From: Sphingomonas limnosediminicola | GTDB lineage: Bacteria; Pseudomonadota; Alphaproteobacteria; Sphingomonadales; Sphingomonadaceae | DNA: 64,000 bases | Reading direction: 5' to 3' | Assembly: GCF_039537965.1 (NCBI RefSeq) | Contig: NZ_BAABBM010000001.1 | Location: 1,302,001-1,366,000, forward strand | Part shown: positions 38,281-47,994 of the stretch, one piece after another | Numbering within the stretch: position 1 is the stretch's first letter | Layout of the letters: the number at the start of each line of letters is the position of its first letter | The notes under the pieces: generated by a model | Told to the model about the DNA's origin: nothing | Databases searched by the model: none | The model's input: the letters and a program-made list of their open reading frames with translations, nothing else | Made by a program: the position numbers and the translations under genes

Positions 38281-39549
38281 ATGAGTGACAAGGATCCATC
38301 GCTGCGCCGTAATGCGCCGAAGCTGGCGCTGCACGTTCCGGAGCCGCCGTTCCGTCCGGGTGATGCGCCGGACTTTTCTTCGCTGAAGATTCCTGCCGCC
38401 GGCAGTGCGCCGCGCCCTGACATTGCGGCGCCTGCAGCGGAAACGCATCCGCTGACGACACAGCTAGTTCGGGTGCTCGGCGACGACAGCAAGGCGGTCG
38501 GCGCATGGGACCCGAAGCTCGACCCCGAAACGCTGCGTAAGATGCTCCGTGACATGATCACGGTGCGGATATTCGACGACCGCATGTACCGCGCACAGCG
38601 GCAGGGGAAGACCAGCTTCTACATGAAGTGCACGGGCGAAGAGGCAATCGCTATTGCAGCGCAGACCGCGCTCGACCGCGAGGACATGCACTTTCCGACC
38701 TATCGTCAGCAGGGCCTGCTCGTCGCGCGCGGCTATCCGCTGACGGAAATGATGAATCAGATCTACTCCAACCGCGGCGACAAGCTTCGCGGGCGCCAGT
38801 TGCCGATTATGTATTCGGACAAGAAGTTCGGCTTCTTCTCGATTTCCGGCAACCTCGGCACGCAATTCCCGCAAGCCGTCGGCTGGGCGATGGGTGCGGC
38901 TATCAAGGGCGACAGCCGGATCGCCATGGGCTGGATCGGTGACGGCGCGACCGCCGAAGGCGACTTTCATTCGGCGCTGACCTTTGCTGCCGTCTACAAC
39001 GTGCCGGTCGTGCTCGCTGTCGTGAACAACCAGTGGGCGATCTCGAGCTTTTCCGGGATCGCTGGCGCGGAGCGCGCGACCTTCGCGCAGCGAGCGGTGG
39101 GATACGGCATCGCCGGGCTGCGCGTAGATGGGAATGATGCGCTGGCAGTGTACGCGGCGACGAAGTGGGCGTCGGAACGCGCCCGGTCGAATCAGGGCCC
39201 GACACTGATCGAGTTCTTTACCTACCGCGCAGAAGGCCATTCCACGTCCGATGATCCCTCGGGTTATCGCCCAACCAACGAGGCCAAGTCCTGGCCGCTC
39301 GGCGATCCGATCGAGCGATTGAAGGCGCACCTGATCGCCATTGGCGAATGGGACGATGAACGCCATGCGGCAGCAAACGCCGAGGCCGACGCCACGGTCC
39401 GTGCGGCACAGAAGGAATCTGAAAAGCTCGGCATTCTTCCAGAGCAAGGCAAGAACGGGGTCGAGACCATGTTCGACGACGTTTATGCCGAGGTGCCGTG
39501 GCACATCGCCGAGCAGCGCGAGCAGGCGCTGTCGGAGGGACGCGACTGA
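38281..39549 (+). CDS. bkdA: Branched-chain 2-oxoacid dehydrogenase E1 alpha subunit
   Basis: A 422-residue protein with an unstructured 70-residue N-terminus. The TPP-binding region is GWIGDGATAEGDFHSALTFA then VVLAVVNNQWAISSFSG, and the phosphorylation-loop-like region is YRAEGHSTSDDPSGYRPTNE. The upstream DHEFRP-like turn TYRQQGLLVARGYPLTEMMN is typical of the 2-oxoisovalerate group. It decarboxylates valine-, leucine- and isoleucine-derived 2-oxoacids with E1 beta and E2. Its stop overlaps E1 beta (TGATG). Confidence 0.92.
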   Translation: MSDKDPSLRRNAPKLALHVPEPPFRPGDAPDFSSLKIPAAGSAPRPDIAAPAAETHPLTTQLVRVLGDDSKAVGAWDPKLDPETLRKMLRDMITVRIFDDRMYRAQRQGKTSFYMKCTGEEAIAIAAQTALDREDMHFPTYRQQGLLVARGYPLTEMMNQIYSNRGDKLRGRQLPIMYSDKKFGFFSISGNLGTQFPQAVGWAMGAAIKGDSRIAMGWIGDGATAEGDFHSALTFAAVYNVPVVLAVVNNQWAISSFSGIAGAERATFAQRAVGYGIAGLRVDGNDALAVYAATKWASERARSNQGPTLIEFFTYRAEGHSTSDDPSGYRPTNEAKSWPLGDPIERLKAHLIAIGEWDDERHAAANAEADATVRAAQKESEKLGILPEQGKNGVETMFDDVYAEVPWHIAEQREQALSEGRD

Positions 39550-40562
39550 TGCCGACGATGAACATGATCCAGGCGCTCAACGACGCTCATAAGGTCGTCA
39601 TGCGCGCCGACGAGGATGTTGTCGTGTTCGGCGAGGACGCCGGTTACTTCGGCGGCGTGTTTCGCGTCACTGAAGGATTGCAAAAGGAATTCGGCAAGCA
39701 GCGCGCGTTCGACGCACCGATCAGCGAAGGTGGCATTGTCGCAACCGCTGTCGGCATGGCCGCCTACGGCATCAAGCCGCTGATCGAGATCCAGTTCGCC
39801 GATTACATCTACCCCGGCTACGACCAGATCGTCAGCGAAGTGGCCAAGATGCGTTATCGCACCGCCGGCGAGTGGGCTATGCCGATGGTCATCCGCACCC
39901 CCTATGGCGGTGGCATCTTCGGGGGCCAGACGCACAGCCAGTCGCCGGAGTCTCTTTTCACCCACATCGCGGGCTTGAAGGTCGTCGTCCCGTCGACGCC
40001 TTATGACGCAAAGGGCCTGCTGATCGCGGCGGTCGAGGATCCCGACCCGGTGATCTTCTTCGAGCCCAAGCGCATTTATAATGGACCGTTCGACGGGCAT
40101 CACGACCGTCCAGTGAAGCCTTGGTCCAAGCATCCGGCCAGCGAAGTGCCCGAGGGTTATTACACCGTCCCGCTCGGCAAGGCGTCGATCGTCCGCGAAG
40201 GTGATGCGGTGACCGTCCTCGCTTACGGCACCATGGTGCACGTCGCGCTCGCCGCGGTCGAGGAGCAAGGTCTCGACGCCGAAGTCATCGACCTGCGCAC
40301 GCTCGTTCCACTGGATATCAAGACAATCGAGAAATCGGTTGAGAAGACCGGCCGCTGCCTGATTGCGCAGGAGGCGCCGCGCACTTCCGGCTTCGCCGCC
40401 GAGCTTTCCGCGCTCGTGCAGGAGCGCTGCTTCTATCATCTCGAAGCGCCGGTGGAGCGCGTGACCGGTTGGGACACGCCTTACCCGCACGCTTACGAAT
40501 GGGCCTATTTCCCGGGCCCGAAGCGCTTGAAGCGCGCCCTCGAAAAAGTGATGGCTGACTGA
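39549..40562 (+). CDS. bkdB: Branched-chain 2-oxoacid dehydrogenase E1 beta subunit
   Basis: About 337 residues; the start at 39549 (MPTMNMIQALNDAHKVVMRA) overlaps E1 alpha's stop. E1 beta hallmarks are VVFGEDAGYFGGVFRVTEGL, DAPISEGGIVATAVGMAAYG and the second half VIDLRTLVPLDIKTIEKSVE. The C-terminal AQEAPRTSGFAAELSALVQE is also typical. It forms the E1 heterotetramer. Its stop overlaps E2 (TGATGG), so the three genes form one operon. Confidence 0.93.
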   Translation: MPTMNMIQALNDAHKVVMRADEDVVVFGEDAGYFGGVFRVTEGLQKEFGKQRAFDAPISEGGIVATAVGMAAYGIKPLIEIQFADYIYPGYDQIVSEVAKMRYRTAGEWAMPMVIRTPYGGGIFGGQTHSQSPESLFTHIAGLKVVVPSTPYDAKGLLIAAVEDPDPVIFFEPKRIYNGPFDGHHDRPVKPWSKHPASEVPEGYYTVPLGKASIVREGDAVTVLAYGTMVHVALAAVEEQGLDAEVIDLRTLVPLDIKTIEKSVEKTGRCLIAQEAPRTSGFAAELSALVQERCFYHLEAPVERVTGWDTPYPHAYEWAYFPGPKRLKRALEKVMAD

Positions 40563-41851
40563 TGGCTCGATACGAATTCAAGCTGCCCGACATCGGCGAA
40601 GGCATTGCCGAGGCTGAGATCGTCGCCTGGCACGTCAAGGTCGGCGACATGATCGGTGAAGACCAGCAGATCGCCGACATGATGACCGACAAGGCGACGG
40701 TCGAGATGGAATCGCCGGTAGCCGGCAAGGTGGTCGAGCTCGCGGGCGACGTCGGCGATCAGATTCCGATTGGGTCCGTGCTCGCCGTAATCGAGACAGA
40801 AGGCGCGGATCGCGCTGCCGAGCCTGCCGACGACAGCCGTGATGAACGGCCGCTCGCGGACGGCGCGGTTCAGGCGACGCCTGAACAGGCGGAAGAAATC
40901 CCCATCGTCTCAGTCGACGCGAAGGCCGAGGCGCCGAAGCCAGTTCCAGCCCCGCGCGTCGAACCAGAGGTTGCGGAAATGGAGCCGAGCGGTGCTCACG
41001 TCCTCGCTTCCCCTGCCGTTCGCGCTCGCGCTCGCGACCTCGGCATCGACCTGGCGCAAGTGAAGACCACGTCGGATCGCATTCGTCACTCAGACCTGGA
41101 CGCCTATCTTCTCTACAACGGCGGCAGCGTTTCGACCCGCGGTGCAGCGACCGCGCGCCCGGACGAGAGCGTCAAGGTCGTCGGCCTTCGCCGCAAGATC
41201 GCCGAGAACATGGCCGAAGCGAACCGGCGCGTTCAGCATTTCACTTTGGTCGAGGAGTTCGACGTCAGCGCTCTTGAGGAAGCGCGCGCGATGATGAACC
41301 GCGACCGGGGCACCAACCCCAAGCTTACACTGCTTCCATTCCTCATCACCGCTCTATCGCGTGGCCTCGCCGAATGGCCGATGCTGAACGCGACCTTCGA
41401 TGACGAGGCAATGGTCGTCACGCGGTACGGGTCCGTCCACATGGGCATGGCAACGCAGACCGCCAACGGTCTTATGGTGGCAACCATCCGTGACGCTCAA
41501 TCGCGGTCGATTTGGGAACTCGCATCAGAGATCCTTCGGCTTTCTGAGGCGGCGCGAAGCGGCAAGGCCACGCGCGACGAACTCAGCGGCGCGACTTTCA
41601 CAGTTTCGAGCCTGGGCCCGATGGGCGGCATCACCTCAACGCCGGTCGTCAATCCGCCCCAGGTTGCGATCATCGCCGTGAACAAGCTCGAAGAGAAGCT
41701 CGTCCCCATCAATGGCGAAATCGAAGTCCGCAAGCACATGAACCTGTCGCTCTCGTGCGACCATCGCGTCATCGACGGCTGGGACGCGGCGAGCTTTATG
41801 CAGACCTTGAAAGGCTACATCGAGAACCCGCTGCGGCTGCTTAGCGCCTAA
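40562..41851 (+). CDS. bkdC: Dihydrolipoamide acyltransferase (E2) of the branched-chain complex
   Basis: A 429-residue protein: lipoyl domain with the modified Lys in IADMMTDKATVEMESP, an acidic/Pro/Ala linker, a peripheral-subunit-binding domain (LASPAVRARARDLGIDL then LAQVKTTSDRIRHSDLDAYL), and the catalytic acyltransferase domain ending in LSLSCDHRVIDGWDAASFM with the His/Asp active-site pair. One lipoyl domain only. The E3 component is not encoded nearby and is presumably shared with other complexes. Confidence 0.93.
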   Translation: MARYEFKLPDIGEGIAEAEIVAWHVKVGDMIGEDQQIADMMTDKATVEMESPVAGKVVELAGDVGDQIPIGSVLAVIETEGADRAAEPADDSRDERPLADGAVQATPEQAEEIPIVSVDAKAEAPKPVPAPRVEPEVAEMEPSGAHVLASPAVRARARDLGIDLAQVKTTSDRIRHSDLDAYLLYNGGSVSTRGAATARPDESVKVVGLRRKIAENMAEANRRVQHFTLVEEFDVSALEEARAMMNRDRGTNPKLTLLPFLITALSRGLAEWPMLNATFDDEAMVVTRYGSVHMGMATQTANGLMVATIRDAQSRSIWELASEILRLSEAARSGKATRDELSGATFTVSSLGPMGGITSTPVVNPPQVAIIAVNKLEEKLVPINGEIEVRKHMNLSLSCDHRVIDGWDAASFMQTLKGYIENPLRLLSA

Positions 41852-41920
41852 GGCCTATTTCTTTGGGCGTTGGGGTTGCGCCCACGAACTCCGCCGGACC
41901 CATTCGAACGGCGATCGCCG

Positions 41921-42166
41921 TCACTTCTTCGCGCGAAGGTCTCGCCAGCTATCTTCGTTCACTTCAACGCCGTGCTTCTTCGCTGCGCGCTTGATGCGGC
42001 CCCACGCGGCATCCCGTTCGTCGTCTGAGACGTCGCGGACCTGGTTGAAACGAGCGATCGCATTGCGGACGTGGCTGGCGTTGCTGAGCGGTTCCTTGCG
42101 CTCTTTCGGGAAAGCGAACTGGTCCTCATCGAGACTGTCGCGCTGCTTTTCGCTGAGTTCGGACAT
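41921..42166 (-). CDS. DUF6582-like small cytosolic protein
   Basis: An 81-residue hydrophilic protein: KQRDSLDEDQFAFPKERKEP, then SNASHVRNAIARFNQVRDVS and RAAKKHGVEVNEDSWRDLRA. This DEDQFAFPKERKEP plus ARFNQV pattern is shared by short proteins in soil and plant-associated bacteria, often annotated as DUF6582. The role is unknown. It stands alone. Confidence 0.65.
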   Translation of the reverse strand: MSELSEKQRDSLDEDQFAFPKERKEPLSNASHVRNAIARFNQVRDVSDDERDAAWGRIKRAAKKHGVEVNEDSWRDLRAKK

Positions 42167-42305
42167 TGGGTGCTCCTTTCAGGGCTACAACGCCGCAATC
42201 GCCATCGCGTTCGCATTTTTAATGATCGAGCCCCGGCGCGCGAGGGAGGGGCAGAACACGCACCGGGGCCCGAAAGCGGCCGATGTGCGGCCGCTTGGGG
42301 ATCGT

Positions 42306-42854
42306 TCACGCCGCGAGGCGGACCGTCTCGCCGAGCGCCTGCTTGAGCGACTGTTCGCGCTGCTCGGGACCAATGTTCAGACCGTCGGCTGCGACGAATT
42401 CGGGCTCGATCCCCATGAAGTTGAAGACACCGCGCAGGTAAGTCTCGAGATGCTCGAGCGAAGCCGCCGGGGAGCCAGCGTTGTAGATGCCCCCACGTGC
42501 GAGCGCGATGATGACCCGCCTGCCGCCGGCAAGTCCCTCGGGGCCGTTCTCGCCGTAACGAAAGGTCTTGCCCGCCACGAGGACGCGGTCGATCCAGGAC
42601 TTAAGCTGCGTCGGAAGCGTGAAATTGTACATCGGCGCACCGATCACGATCGCGTCGGCATCCAGGAATTCGTCGAGCACGCTGGTGTCGGCAAACGCGT
42701 CGAGCGTCAGGTGCGGGAGCGGGTTGGCGGTGAGATCGCGATAGATGACCTCGCTATAAGTCCCCGACTTCAACTGGTCGACGATCGAGCGCGAAATGGC
42801 CCGGCTCGCGCTATTTTCGCCAGTGATGCTGGCGTCGAGATGAAGGATGGTCAC
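42306..42854 (-). CDS. azoR: FMN-dependent NADH azoreductase
   Basis: A 182-residue flavodoxin-like enzyme: start MTILHLDASITGENSASRAI with the FMN-phosphate loop, GAPMYNFTLPTQLKSWIDRV and the later VIIALARGGIYNAGSPAASL. It reduces azo bonds or quinones with NADH. It is divergent from an HxlR-type regulator, the usual arrangement for azoR/MdaB-like genes controlled by a redox- or drug-responsive repressor. Confidence 0.93.
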   Translation of the reverse strand: MTILHLDASITGENSASRAISRSIVDQLKSGTYSEVIYRDLTANPLPHLTLDAFADTSVLDEFLDADAIVIGAPMYNFTLPTQLKSWIDRVLVAGKTFRYGENGPEGLAGGRRVIIALARGGIYNAGSPAASLEHLETYLRGVFNFMGIEPEFVAADGLNIGPEQREQSLKQALGETVRLAA

Positions 42855-42998
42855 TATTGCCTCCTAGGTATGGAATTATTACCGAAGGCACGCTAGATAA
42901 CCACCAAGGTTTCGCCCGCAAGAACGCACTTTTTTGTGGGTGAAGAACAAATTTGTGAGCCGCGAACATGCGTGTACGCGGGAACAGGAAGGGTACCG

Positions 42999-43373
42999 AT
43001 GAGAGATCCAGCAAACCCCGTCTGCCGGACAATCAGCACCTTGCTTCAGCGGATCGGCGACAAATGGACGGTGCTCGTCGTGTCGACGCTCGGCGAGGGT
43101 CCGCGGCGCTTCAACGAACTGCGTCGCGAGATCCCTAGCGTGTCGCAGAGGATGCTGACGCTTACGCTCCGCAACCTCGAGCGCGATGGGCTCGTGAGCC
43201 GCAAGGTCACCCCATCGATTCCGCCGCGCGTAGATTACGCGCTCACTGACCTCGGCTGCTCGCTCTTGAAGCCCGTCAATGCGTTGTCGCAATGGGCGCT
43301 CGACAATGTCGAGGCGATCCACCGCGCCCACGCGCGCTTCGATACCGAGCAGGACAAGGCCGAAGCTGCGTGA
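42999..43373 (+). CDS. HxlR-family transcriptional regulator
   Basis: About 124 residues from ATG 42999 (GGAAGGG site). The winged helix reads CRTISTLLQRIGDKWTVLVV, then EGPRRFNELRREIPSVSQRM and LTLRNLERDGLVSRKVTP, with the wing in PPRVDYALTDLG. The Cys near the start may sense quinones or oxidants as in other HxlR proteins. Divergent to azoR with 144 bp between starts; probably represses it. Confidence 0.9.
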   Translation: MRDPANPVCRTISTLLQRIGDKWTVLVVSTLGEGPRRFNELRREIPSVSQRMLTLTLRNLERDGLVSRKVTPSIPPRVDYALTDLGCSLLKPVNALSQWALDNVEAIHRAHARFDTEQDKAEAA

Positions 43374-44341
43374 ACTCGACGGCGGGGGGAACGCAAGTCG
43401 AGGCGCTGCTCGATCGAGGCGACGATTACGCCGCCAAAGCCGACATAAAGGCATCCGTGAGCTTCTACCAAGCGGCGCTGAAAGCTGCGTCGCATGCGTT
43501 CGAAGTCGACCAGCCGACCCGCGCGCGTCTCGAAAAAGCGGCCGGTTACGTCCGCGCACAGGCTGAGACCTACAAGACTTTGCTTCGCCAAGTCGTTTTG
43601 GACCGTCCTGCCGGGGTAGGCCGAACCGACAGGCTGCGACACGCGGTGGAGATCCTGACTGGAGAGCGAGAACTGTTCATGCAGGCGCCAAGCGTGCTGC
43701 ATTTCCCCTATCTCGCGCACCGTCAGTTTTTCGAGCGCGACGAATTCGACTGGGTTCCGGCACTTGAGGCGGAAACGCCGGCTATCCAGGCGGAGCTTCA
43801 TGCGCTCCTGCGTGAAAGCGCCGACTTCCAGCCCTATGTCGAAGACGACGCCGACCGTCCGCGCCGCGAGTTTCATGGTCTCCACGGTGACGCCAGCTGG
43901 ACCGCGCTTTACTTGTGGCGAAACGGCGAACCGGTCGCAGTGAACGCCGACCGCTGCCCTCGTACGATGGCGGCGCTCGAGCATGTTCCGATGACGAAGA
44001 TCCAGGGCCAGACGCCCTCAGTCCTGTTCTCGCGCCTGACGCCCGGCGCGCACATCCCGCCGCACCGCGGCATGCTCAATTGCCGCCTTATCTGCCACCT
44101 TCCACTGATCGTGCCTGATGGCTGCTGGCTCCGTGTCGGAAACGAAACACGGCAGTGGCGGGAGGGCGAGTTAATGATCTTCGACGACAGCTTTGAGCAT
44201 GAGGCAAAGAACGACAGCGGTGAGATGCGCATCGTGCTGCTTTTCGATATCTGGCGGCCAGAGCTAAACGCCAACGAGCAGGCCGGCATTTCAAAGATTT
44301 TCGAGACGATTGCGGCCTTCACGCACCTGCCCGAGGCCTGA
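43370..44341 (+). CDS. Aspartyl/asparaginyl beta-hydroxylase family dioxygenase
   Basis: About 323 residues from GTG 43370, overlapping the HxlR stop (GTGA). The C-terminal half is the hydroxylase domain: PPHRGMLNCRLICHLPLIVP, CWLRVGNETRQWREGELMIF, then DDSFEHEAKNDSGEMRIVLL, with His/Asp/His-type ligands. The N-terminal half (about 150 residues) has TPR-like helices (SVSFYQAALKAASHAFEVDQ). It is a 2-oxoglutarate/Fe(II) enzyme that hydroxylates Asp/Asn in proteins or small molecules; the target is unknown. Confidence 0.87.
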   Translation: MNSTAGGTQVEALLDRGDDYAAKADIKASVSFYQAALKAASHAFEVDQPTRARLEKAAGYVRAQAETYKTLLRQVVLDRPAGVGRTDRLRHAVEILTGERELFMQAPSVLHFPYLAHRQFFERDEFDWVPALEAETPAIQAELHALLRESADFQPYVEDDADRPRREFHGLHGDASWTALYLWRNGEPVAVNADRCPRTMAALEHVPMTKIQGQTPSVLFSRLTPGAHIPPHRGMLNCRLICHLPLIVPDGCWLRVGNETRQWREGELMIFDDSFEHEAKNDSGEMRIVLLFDIWRPELNANEQAGISKIFETIAAFTHLPEA

Positions 44342-44381
44342 GGCTGTTTCCGAGCCGCGACGGCAGCGCTAGAGCGGCCGC

Positions 44382-46694
44382 ATGCTGAAGCCCGTCACCA
44401 CCGACATTGAAGCGCTGAAAATTCTGGACGAGCGGCTGCGCTGGCTGTCGGCGTGGACCATCCACCACGCCAACCACATACGTTCCAGCGACGATGGGCT
44501 GAAGGTCGGTGGTCACCAGGCGAGCTGCGCATCGATGAGCGCGATCATGGCGGCCCTCTACTTCCATGCGCTCGGCGCCAACGATCGCGTCGCCGTGAAG
44601 CCGCATGCTGGGCCCTTGCTCCATGCAATTCATTATTTGCTCGGCTCGCAGTCGCGGGAGGCGCTTGAGAACTTTCGCGGCTTCGGTGGCGCGCAGAGCT
44701 ATCCGAGCAGGACCAAGGACAAGATCCCCGTCGATTTTTCGACGGGCTCGGTCGGGCTTGGCGTGGCGATCACGCTCTTCGCCAGCCTGGTGCAGGATTA
44801 TCTGTCGGCGCACGGCTGGCTCGACGAAAGCGACCGCGGACGATTCGTCGCGCTGATCGGCGATGCCGAACTCGACGAAGGCAACATCTACGAGGCGCTG
44901 ATCGAAGGCGCGAAGCACGATGTCCGCAACTTGTGGTGGATCATCGATTACAACCGTCAGAGCCTCGACGCGACCAGCACGGACCGAATGTTCGAGCGCT
45001 TCGACGAGATCTTCCGCAGTTGCGGCTGGCGCGTTGTCGAAGTGCGCTATGGAAAGCGGCTGCAGGCCGCGCTCGCCAAATATCCGAAGCTCAAGAACTG
45101 GTTCGAGAAACTTCCGAACGCCGACCTTTCGGCACTTCACTATCAGGGCGGAGCGGATTGGCGGAGCAGGATTGAGGCGGAGCTTGGAAAGGAGGCTGCG
45201 CCTTTCCTCAAAGACTATGACGACGCTAGCCTGGCGGCTCTGTTCACCGACCTTGGCGGACACTGCATGGCGACGCTGGTGGAAGCTTTCGACGCCGCGC
45301 AAGACGATGTCCCGACCCTGTTCATCGCGTGGACGATCAAGGGCTTCGGCCTGCCGTTCGCGGGGCACAAGGACAATCATGCCGGGCTGATGAACCCCAC
45401 GCAGCTCGCGGCTCTCCGCGACACGATGGGTGTGCGCGACGGGCATGAGTGGGATGAGCTCGAAGGCATTGGCGACAATGCGAGGCCGGGCGTCGAAGCG
45501 GTGCTCGAACGCACCCGCATCATGCGCGAGAAGCGCGCGCGCAACTTCGGAGGCGTCATCGTCCCAGCGCTCCCCGCGCCGACTGGTGATGAGCAATCGA
45601 CTCAGGCCGCGTTCGGCCGGATCATGCTGGATCTGTCGAAGACCGGCGGCGACCTTGCAGACCGCATCGTGACCACTTCGCCTGACGTTACCGTCTCGAC
45701 GAATCTCGGCGCATGGGTAAATCAGCGCGGACTCTTCCGCCGTGCAGAAAGCCCGGATGTCTTCGCGAAAGCAAAAATTGCTTCAGCGCAAAAGTGGGGC
45801 GCCGACAACCAAGGCCAGCATATCGAACTCGGGATTGCCGAGAGCAATCTGTTCCTGATGCTCGCTGCAGCTGGACTGTCAGGCGACCTGTGGGGCGAGC
45901 GGCTGTTCCCGGTCGGCACCCTTTATGACCCGTTCATTGCCCGAGGCCTCGATAGCCTGAATTACGCTTGCTACCAGGACGCGCGCTTCCTGCTCGTGGC
46001 GACGCCGAGCGGCATCACGCTCGGACCCGAGGGCGGCGCCCACCAGTCGATCAACCCGCCGCTAATTGCGCTCGGTCAGCCCGGCCTTCGCCACTATGAG
46101 CCGGCCTACGCCGATGAGCTCGCAGCAATGATGGAGCTGGCCTTTCGCCTGATCGACGATCCGGACGGTGAAAGCACCTATCTCCGCCTCTCGACGCGCT
46201 CGATCCAGCAAGTTGTGCGCGAAGACGACCGCTGGCGCGATGGTTCGCTGCAAGGCGCTTATTGGCTCCGCGCGCCAGGCGAGAATGCCGAGGCCGCCAT
46301 TGCCGCAATGGGCGCAGTGATGCCTGAAGCGCTCGCAGCGTGGGAAGAACTACGCGAGGACATTCCCGGCCTGGGTTTGCTGGCCGTCACTTCACCCGAC
46401 CTTCTCCACCGCGGCTGGACTGCAGCACAGGCCGCCCGCTGGAAGGGAGATCACGCGCCAAGCCACATCGAGAAATTGCTTTCCGCCCTCTCCCGTCACG
46501 CCGGGCTGGTGACGATCGCCGACGCGGCACCCGCATCGCTTTCGTGGATTGGCGGCGTCCTCGGGCAGCGGGTCGCGCCGCTCGGCGTGGAGAAGTTCGG
46601 GCAGACCGGCAGCCTTGCCGACTTGTACGCCGCTTACCGCCTCGATGGCTCGGCGATCACCGAAGCCGTTGCGGAGCTGCTATTGCCTGCCTAG
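44382..46694 (+). CDS. Homodimeric transketolase-like 2-oxoacid dehydrogenase E1 (AceE-like)
   Basis: A 770-residue thiamine-diphosphate enzyme; AceE is usually near 890 residues, so this is a shorter relative. The TPP region is VALIGDAELDEGNIYEALIE then GAKHDVRNLWWIIDYNRQSL. The second half has the pyrimidine-domain ELGIAESNLFLMLAAAGLSG and HQSINPPLIALGQPG. The start LRWLSAWTIHHANHIRSSDD then GLKVGGHQASCASMSAIMAA is AceE-like. It may decarboxylate pyruvate or another 2-oxoacid, but without a nearby E2/E3 the reaction is uncertain. It heads a run of four CoA/acyl genes. Confidence 0.82.
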   Translation: MLKPVTTDIEALKILDERLRWLSAWTIHHANHIRSSDDGLKVGGHQASCASMSAIMAALYFHALGANDRVAVKPHAGPLLHAIHYLLGSQSREALENFRGFGGAQSYPSRTKDKIPVDFSTGSVGLGVAITLFASLVQDYLSAHGWLDESDRGRFVALIGDAELDEGNIYEALIEGAKHDVRNLWWIIDYNRQSLDATSTDRMFERFDEIFRSCGWRVVEVRYGKRLQAALAKYPKLKNWFEKLPNADLSALHYQGGADWRSRIEAELGKEAAPFLKDYDDASLAALFTDLGGHCMATLVEAFDAAQDDVPTLFIAWTIKGFGLPFAGHKDNHAGLMNPTQLAALRDTMGVRDGHEWDELEGIGDNARPGVEAVLERTRIMREKRARNFGGVIVPALPAPTGDEQSTQAAFGRIMLDLSKTGGDLADRIVTTSPDVTVSTNLGAWVNQRGLFRRAESPDVFAKAKIASAQKWGADNQGQHIELGIAESNLFLMLAAAGLSGDLWGERLFPVGTLYDPFIARGLDSLNYACYQDARFLLVATPSGITLGPEGGAHQSINPPLIALGQPGLRHYEPAYADELAAMMELAFRLIDDPDGESTYLRLSTRSIQQVVREDDRWRDGSLQGAYWLRAPGENAEAAIAAMGAVMPEALAAWEELREDIPGLGLLAVTSPDLLHRGWTAAQAARWKGDHAPSHIEKLLSALSRHAGLVTIADAAPASLSWIGGVLGQRVAPLGVEKFGQTGSLADLYAAYRLDGSAITEAVAELLLPA

Positions 46695-46703
46695 AGGCCA
46701 AGC

Positions 46704-47156
46704 ATGGCCGGGCGTTATTTCGACGAGTGGCAAGTTGGCGACCGCGTGCAGCACGCGATCACGCGGACTGTGACCGAGACGGACAATGTCCTGATCACCA
46801 CGCTGACTCATAACCCGCAGCCGCTGCATCTCGACTATGAAGCGGCGGCCGCGACCGAATTCGGCAAGCCTCTCGTCAACAGCTGCTTCACTTTCAGCCT
46901 GATGGTCGGCGTCAGCGTCCACGACACGACGCTCGGCACACTTGTCGCCAACCTTGGCTACGATAAGCTCGTTTTCCCGAACCCCGTATTCGCCGGCGAC
47001 ACGCTGCGGAGCGAAAGCGAGTGCCTCGCACTGCGCGAGAGCAAGTCGCGTCCGAACGCGGGGATCGTCACTTGGGCGCATCGGAGCTTCAACCAGCGCA
47101 GTGAACTAGTGTGCGAATGCACCCGCACGGCGCTTCTCCTGAAGAAGCCCGAATGA
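46704..47156 (+). CDS. MaoC-domain hydratase/dehydratase
   Basis: A 150-residue hot-dog-fold protein with the MaoC outline: [20 protein letters not shown], then [20 protein letters not shown] and [20 protein letters not shown], plus [20 protein letters not shown]. The catalytic Asp/His pair of the family is not certain from inspection. It likely hydrates an enoyl-CoA. Its stop overlaps the CitE-like gene, and the two often occur together in C5-dicarboxyl-CoA metabolism. Confidence 0.85.
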   Translation: MAGRYFDEWQVGDRVQHAITRTVTETDNVLITTLTHNPQPLHLDYEAAAATEFGKPLVNSCFTFSLMVGVSVHDTTLGTLVANLGYDKLVFPNPVFAGDTLRSESECLALRESKSRPNAGIVTWAHRSFNQRSELVCECTRTALLLKKPE

Positions 47157-47983
47157 CCGAGCCGCGTTCCTGGTTGTTCGTTCCGGCCGATAGCGAGCGG
47201 AAGATCACCAAGGCGCTCGAAAGCGATGCGGACGCCGTGATCTTCGATCTCGAAGACAGCGTCGCTCCCGTGCAGAAGGCAACCGCCCGCGACATCCTCA
47301 AGAACTTGCCGAAACGATCCAACGGCCCGCAGTGGTGGGTGCGCGTGAACCCGCTCGGCAGCGAGTTCCACAAGGAAGATTTGAAGCTGATCAGCAGTGC
47401 CTATGTCCACGGCATCGTGCTGCCAAAGGCGGAAAGCGGCGCCGATGTGACTCAGCTTGCTCACCGCACCGGAAACATTCCGATCCACGCCATCGTCACC
47501 GAGACCGCCGCCAGCCTGTTCGGGCTCCTGTCTTACCGGGATCCCAAGACGACGCTCGCGGCCATGAGTTGGGGCGCGGAAGATCTCTCCGCAGCGCTCG
47601 GCGCATCCTCCAAATATGACGCGAGCGGCGAACTTAGCTTCACCTACAAGCTCGCCCGCTCGCTCTGCCTGGCCGGCGCTGTCGCGGCGGGAGTCCAGCC
47701 TGTCGACGGCGTCTTCGCTGACTTCCGCGACGAGGACGGGCTCCGCTCGGAGGCCGAGGCCGCCCGCCGCGAGGGCTTCACCGGCAAGCTGGCAATCCAC
47801 CCAGATCAGGTGCCCGTCATCAATTTCGCCTTCACGCCCTCCGAGGAGGAAGTGAAGCACGCCGAAGAAATCGTCGCCGCGTTCGAGGCACATCCCGACG
47901 CTGGGGTGTTGTCCGTTGACGGCAAAATGATCGATCGCCCCCACCTCATGCAGGCAAGGCGTATTCTCGAACGAGCCCGATAG
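47153..47983 (+). CDS. HpcH/HpaI-family lyase (CitE/beta-methylmalyl-CoA lyase-like)
   Basis: About 276 residues from ATG 47153, overlapping the maoC stop. CitE-type barrel motifs: [20 protein letters not shown] then [20 protein letters not shown] with the metal-binding Glu/Asp, [20 protein letters not shown], and [20 protein letters not shown]. The family cleaves or condenses malyl-CoA, methylmalyl-CoA or citryl-CoA. Its coupling with a MaoC hydratase points to a hydratase-lyase pair; the exact substrate is unknown. Confidence 0.87.
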   Translation: MTEPRSWLFVPADSERKITKALESDADAVIFDLEDSVAPVQKATARDILKNLPKRSNGPQWWVRVNPLGSEFHKEDLKLISSAYVHGIVLPKAESGADVTQLAHRTGNIPIHAIVTETAASLFGLLSYRDPKTTLAAMSWGAEDLSAALGASSKYDASGELSFTYKLARSLCLAGAVAAGVQPVDGVFADFRDEDGLRSEAEAARREGFTGKLAIHPDQVPVINFAFTPSEEEVKHAEEIVAAFEAHPDAGVLSVDGKMIDRPHLMQARRILERAR

Positions 47984-47994
47984 GAGATTTCATC

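Noticed and set aside
38464..40490. Long minus-strand frames opposite the bkd E1 genes
   Set aside because: Typical high-GC antisense frames; the plus strand encodes full-length, motif-complete E1 alpha and beta.
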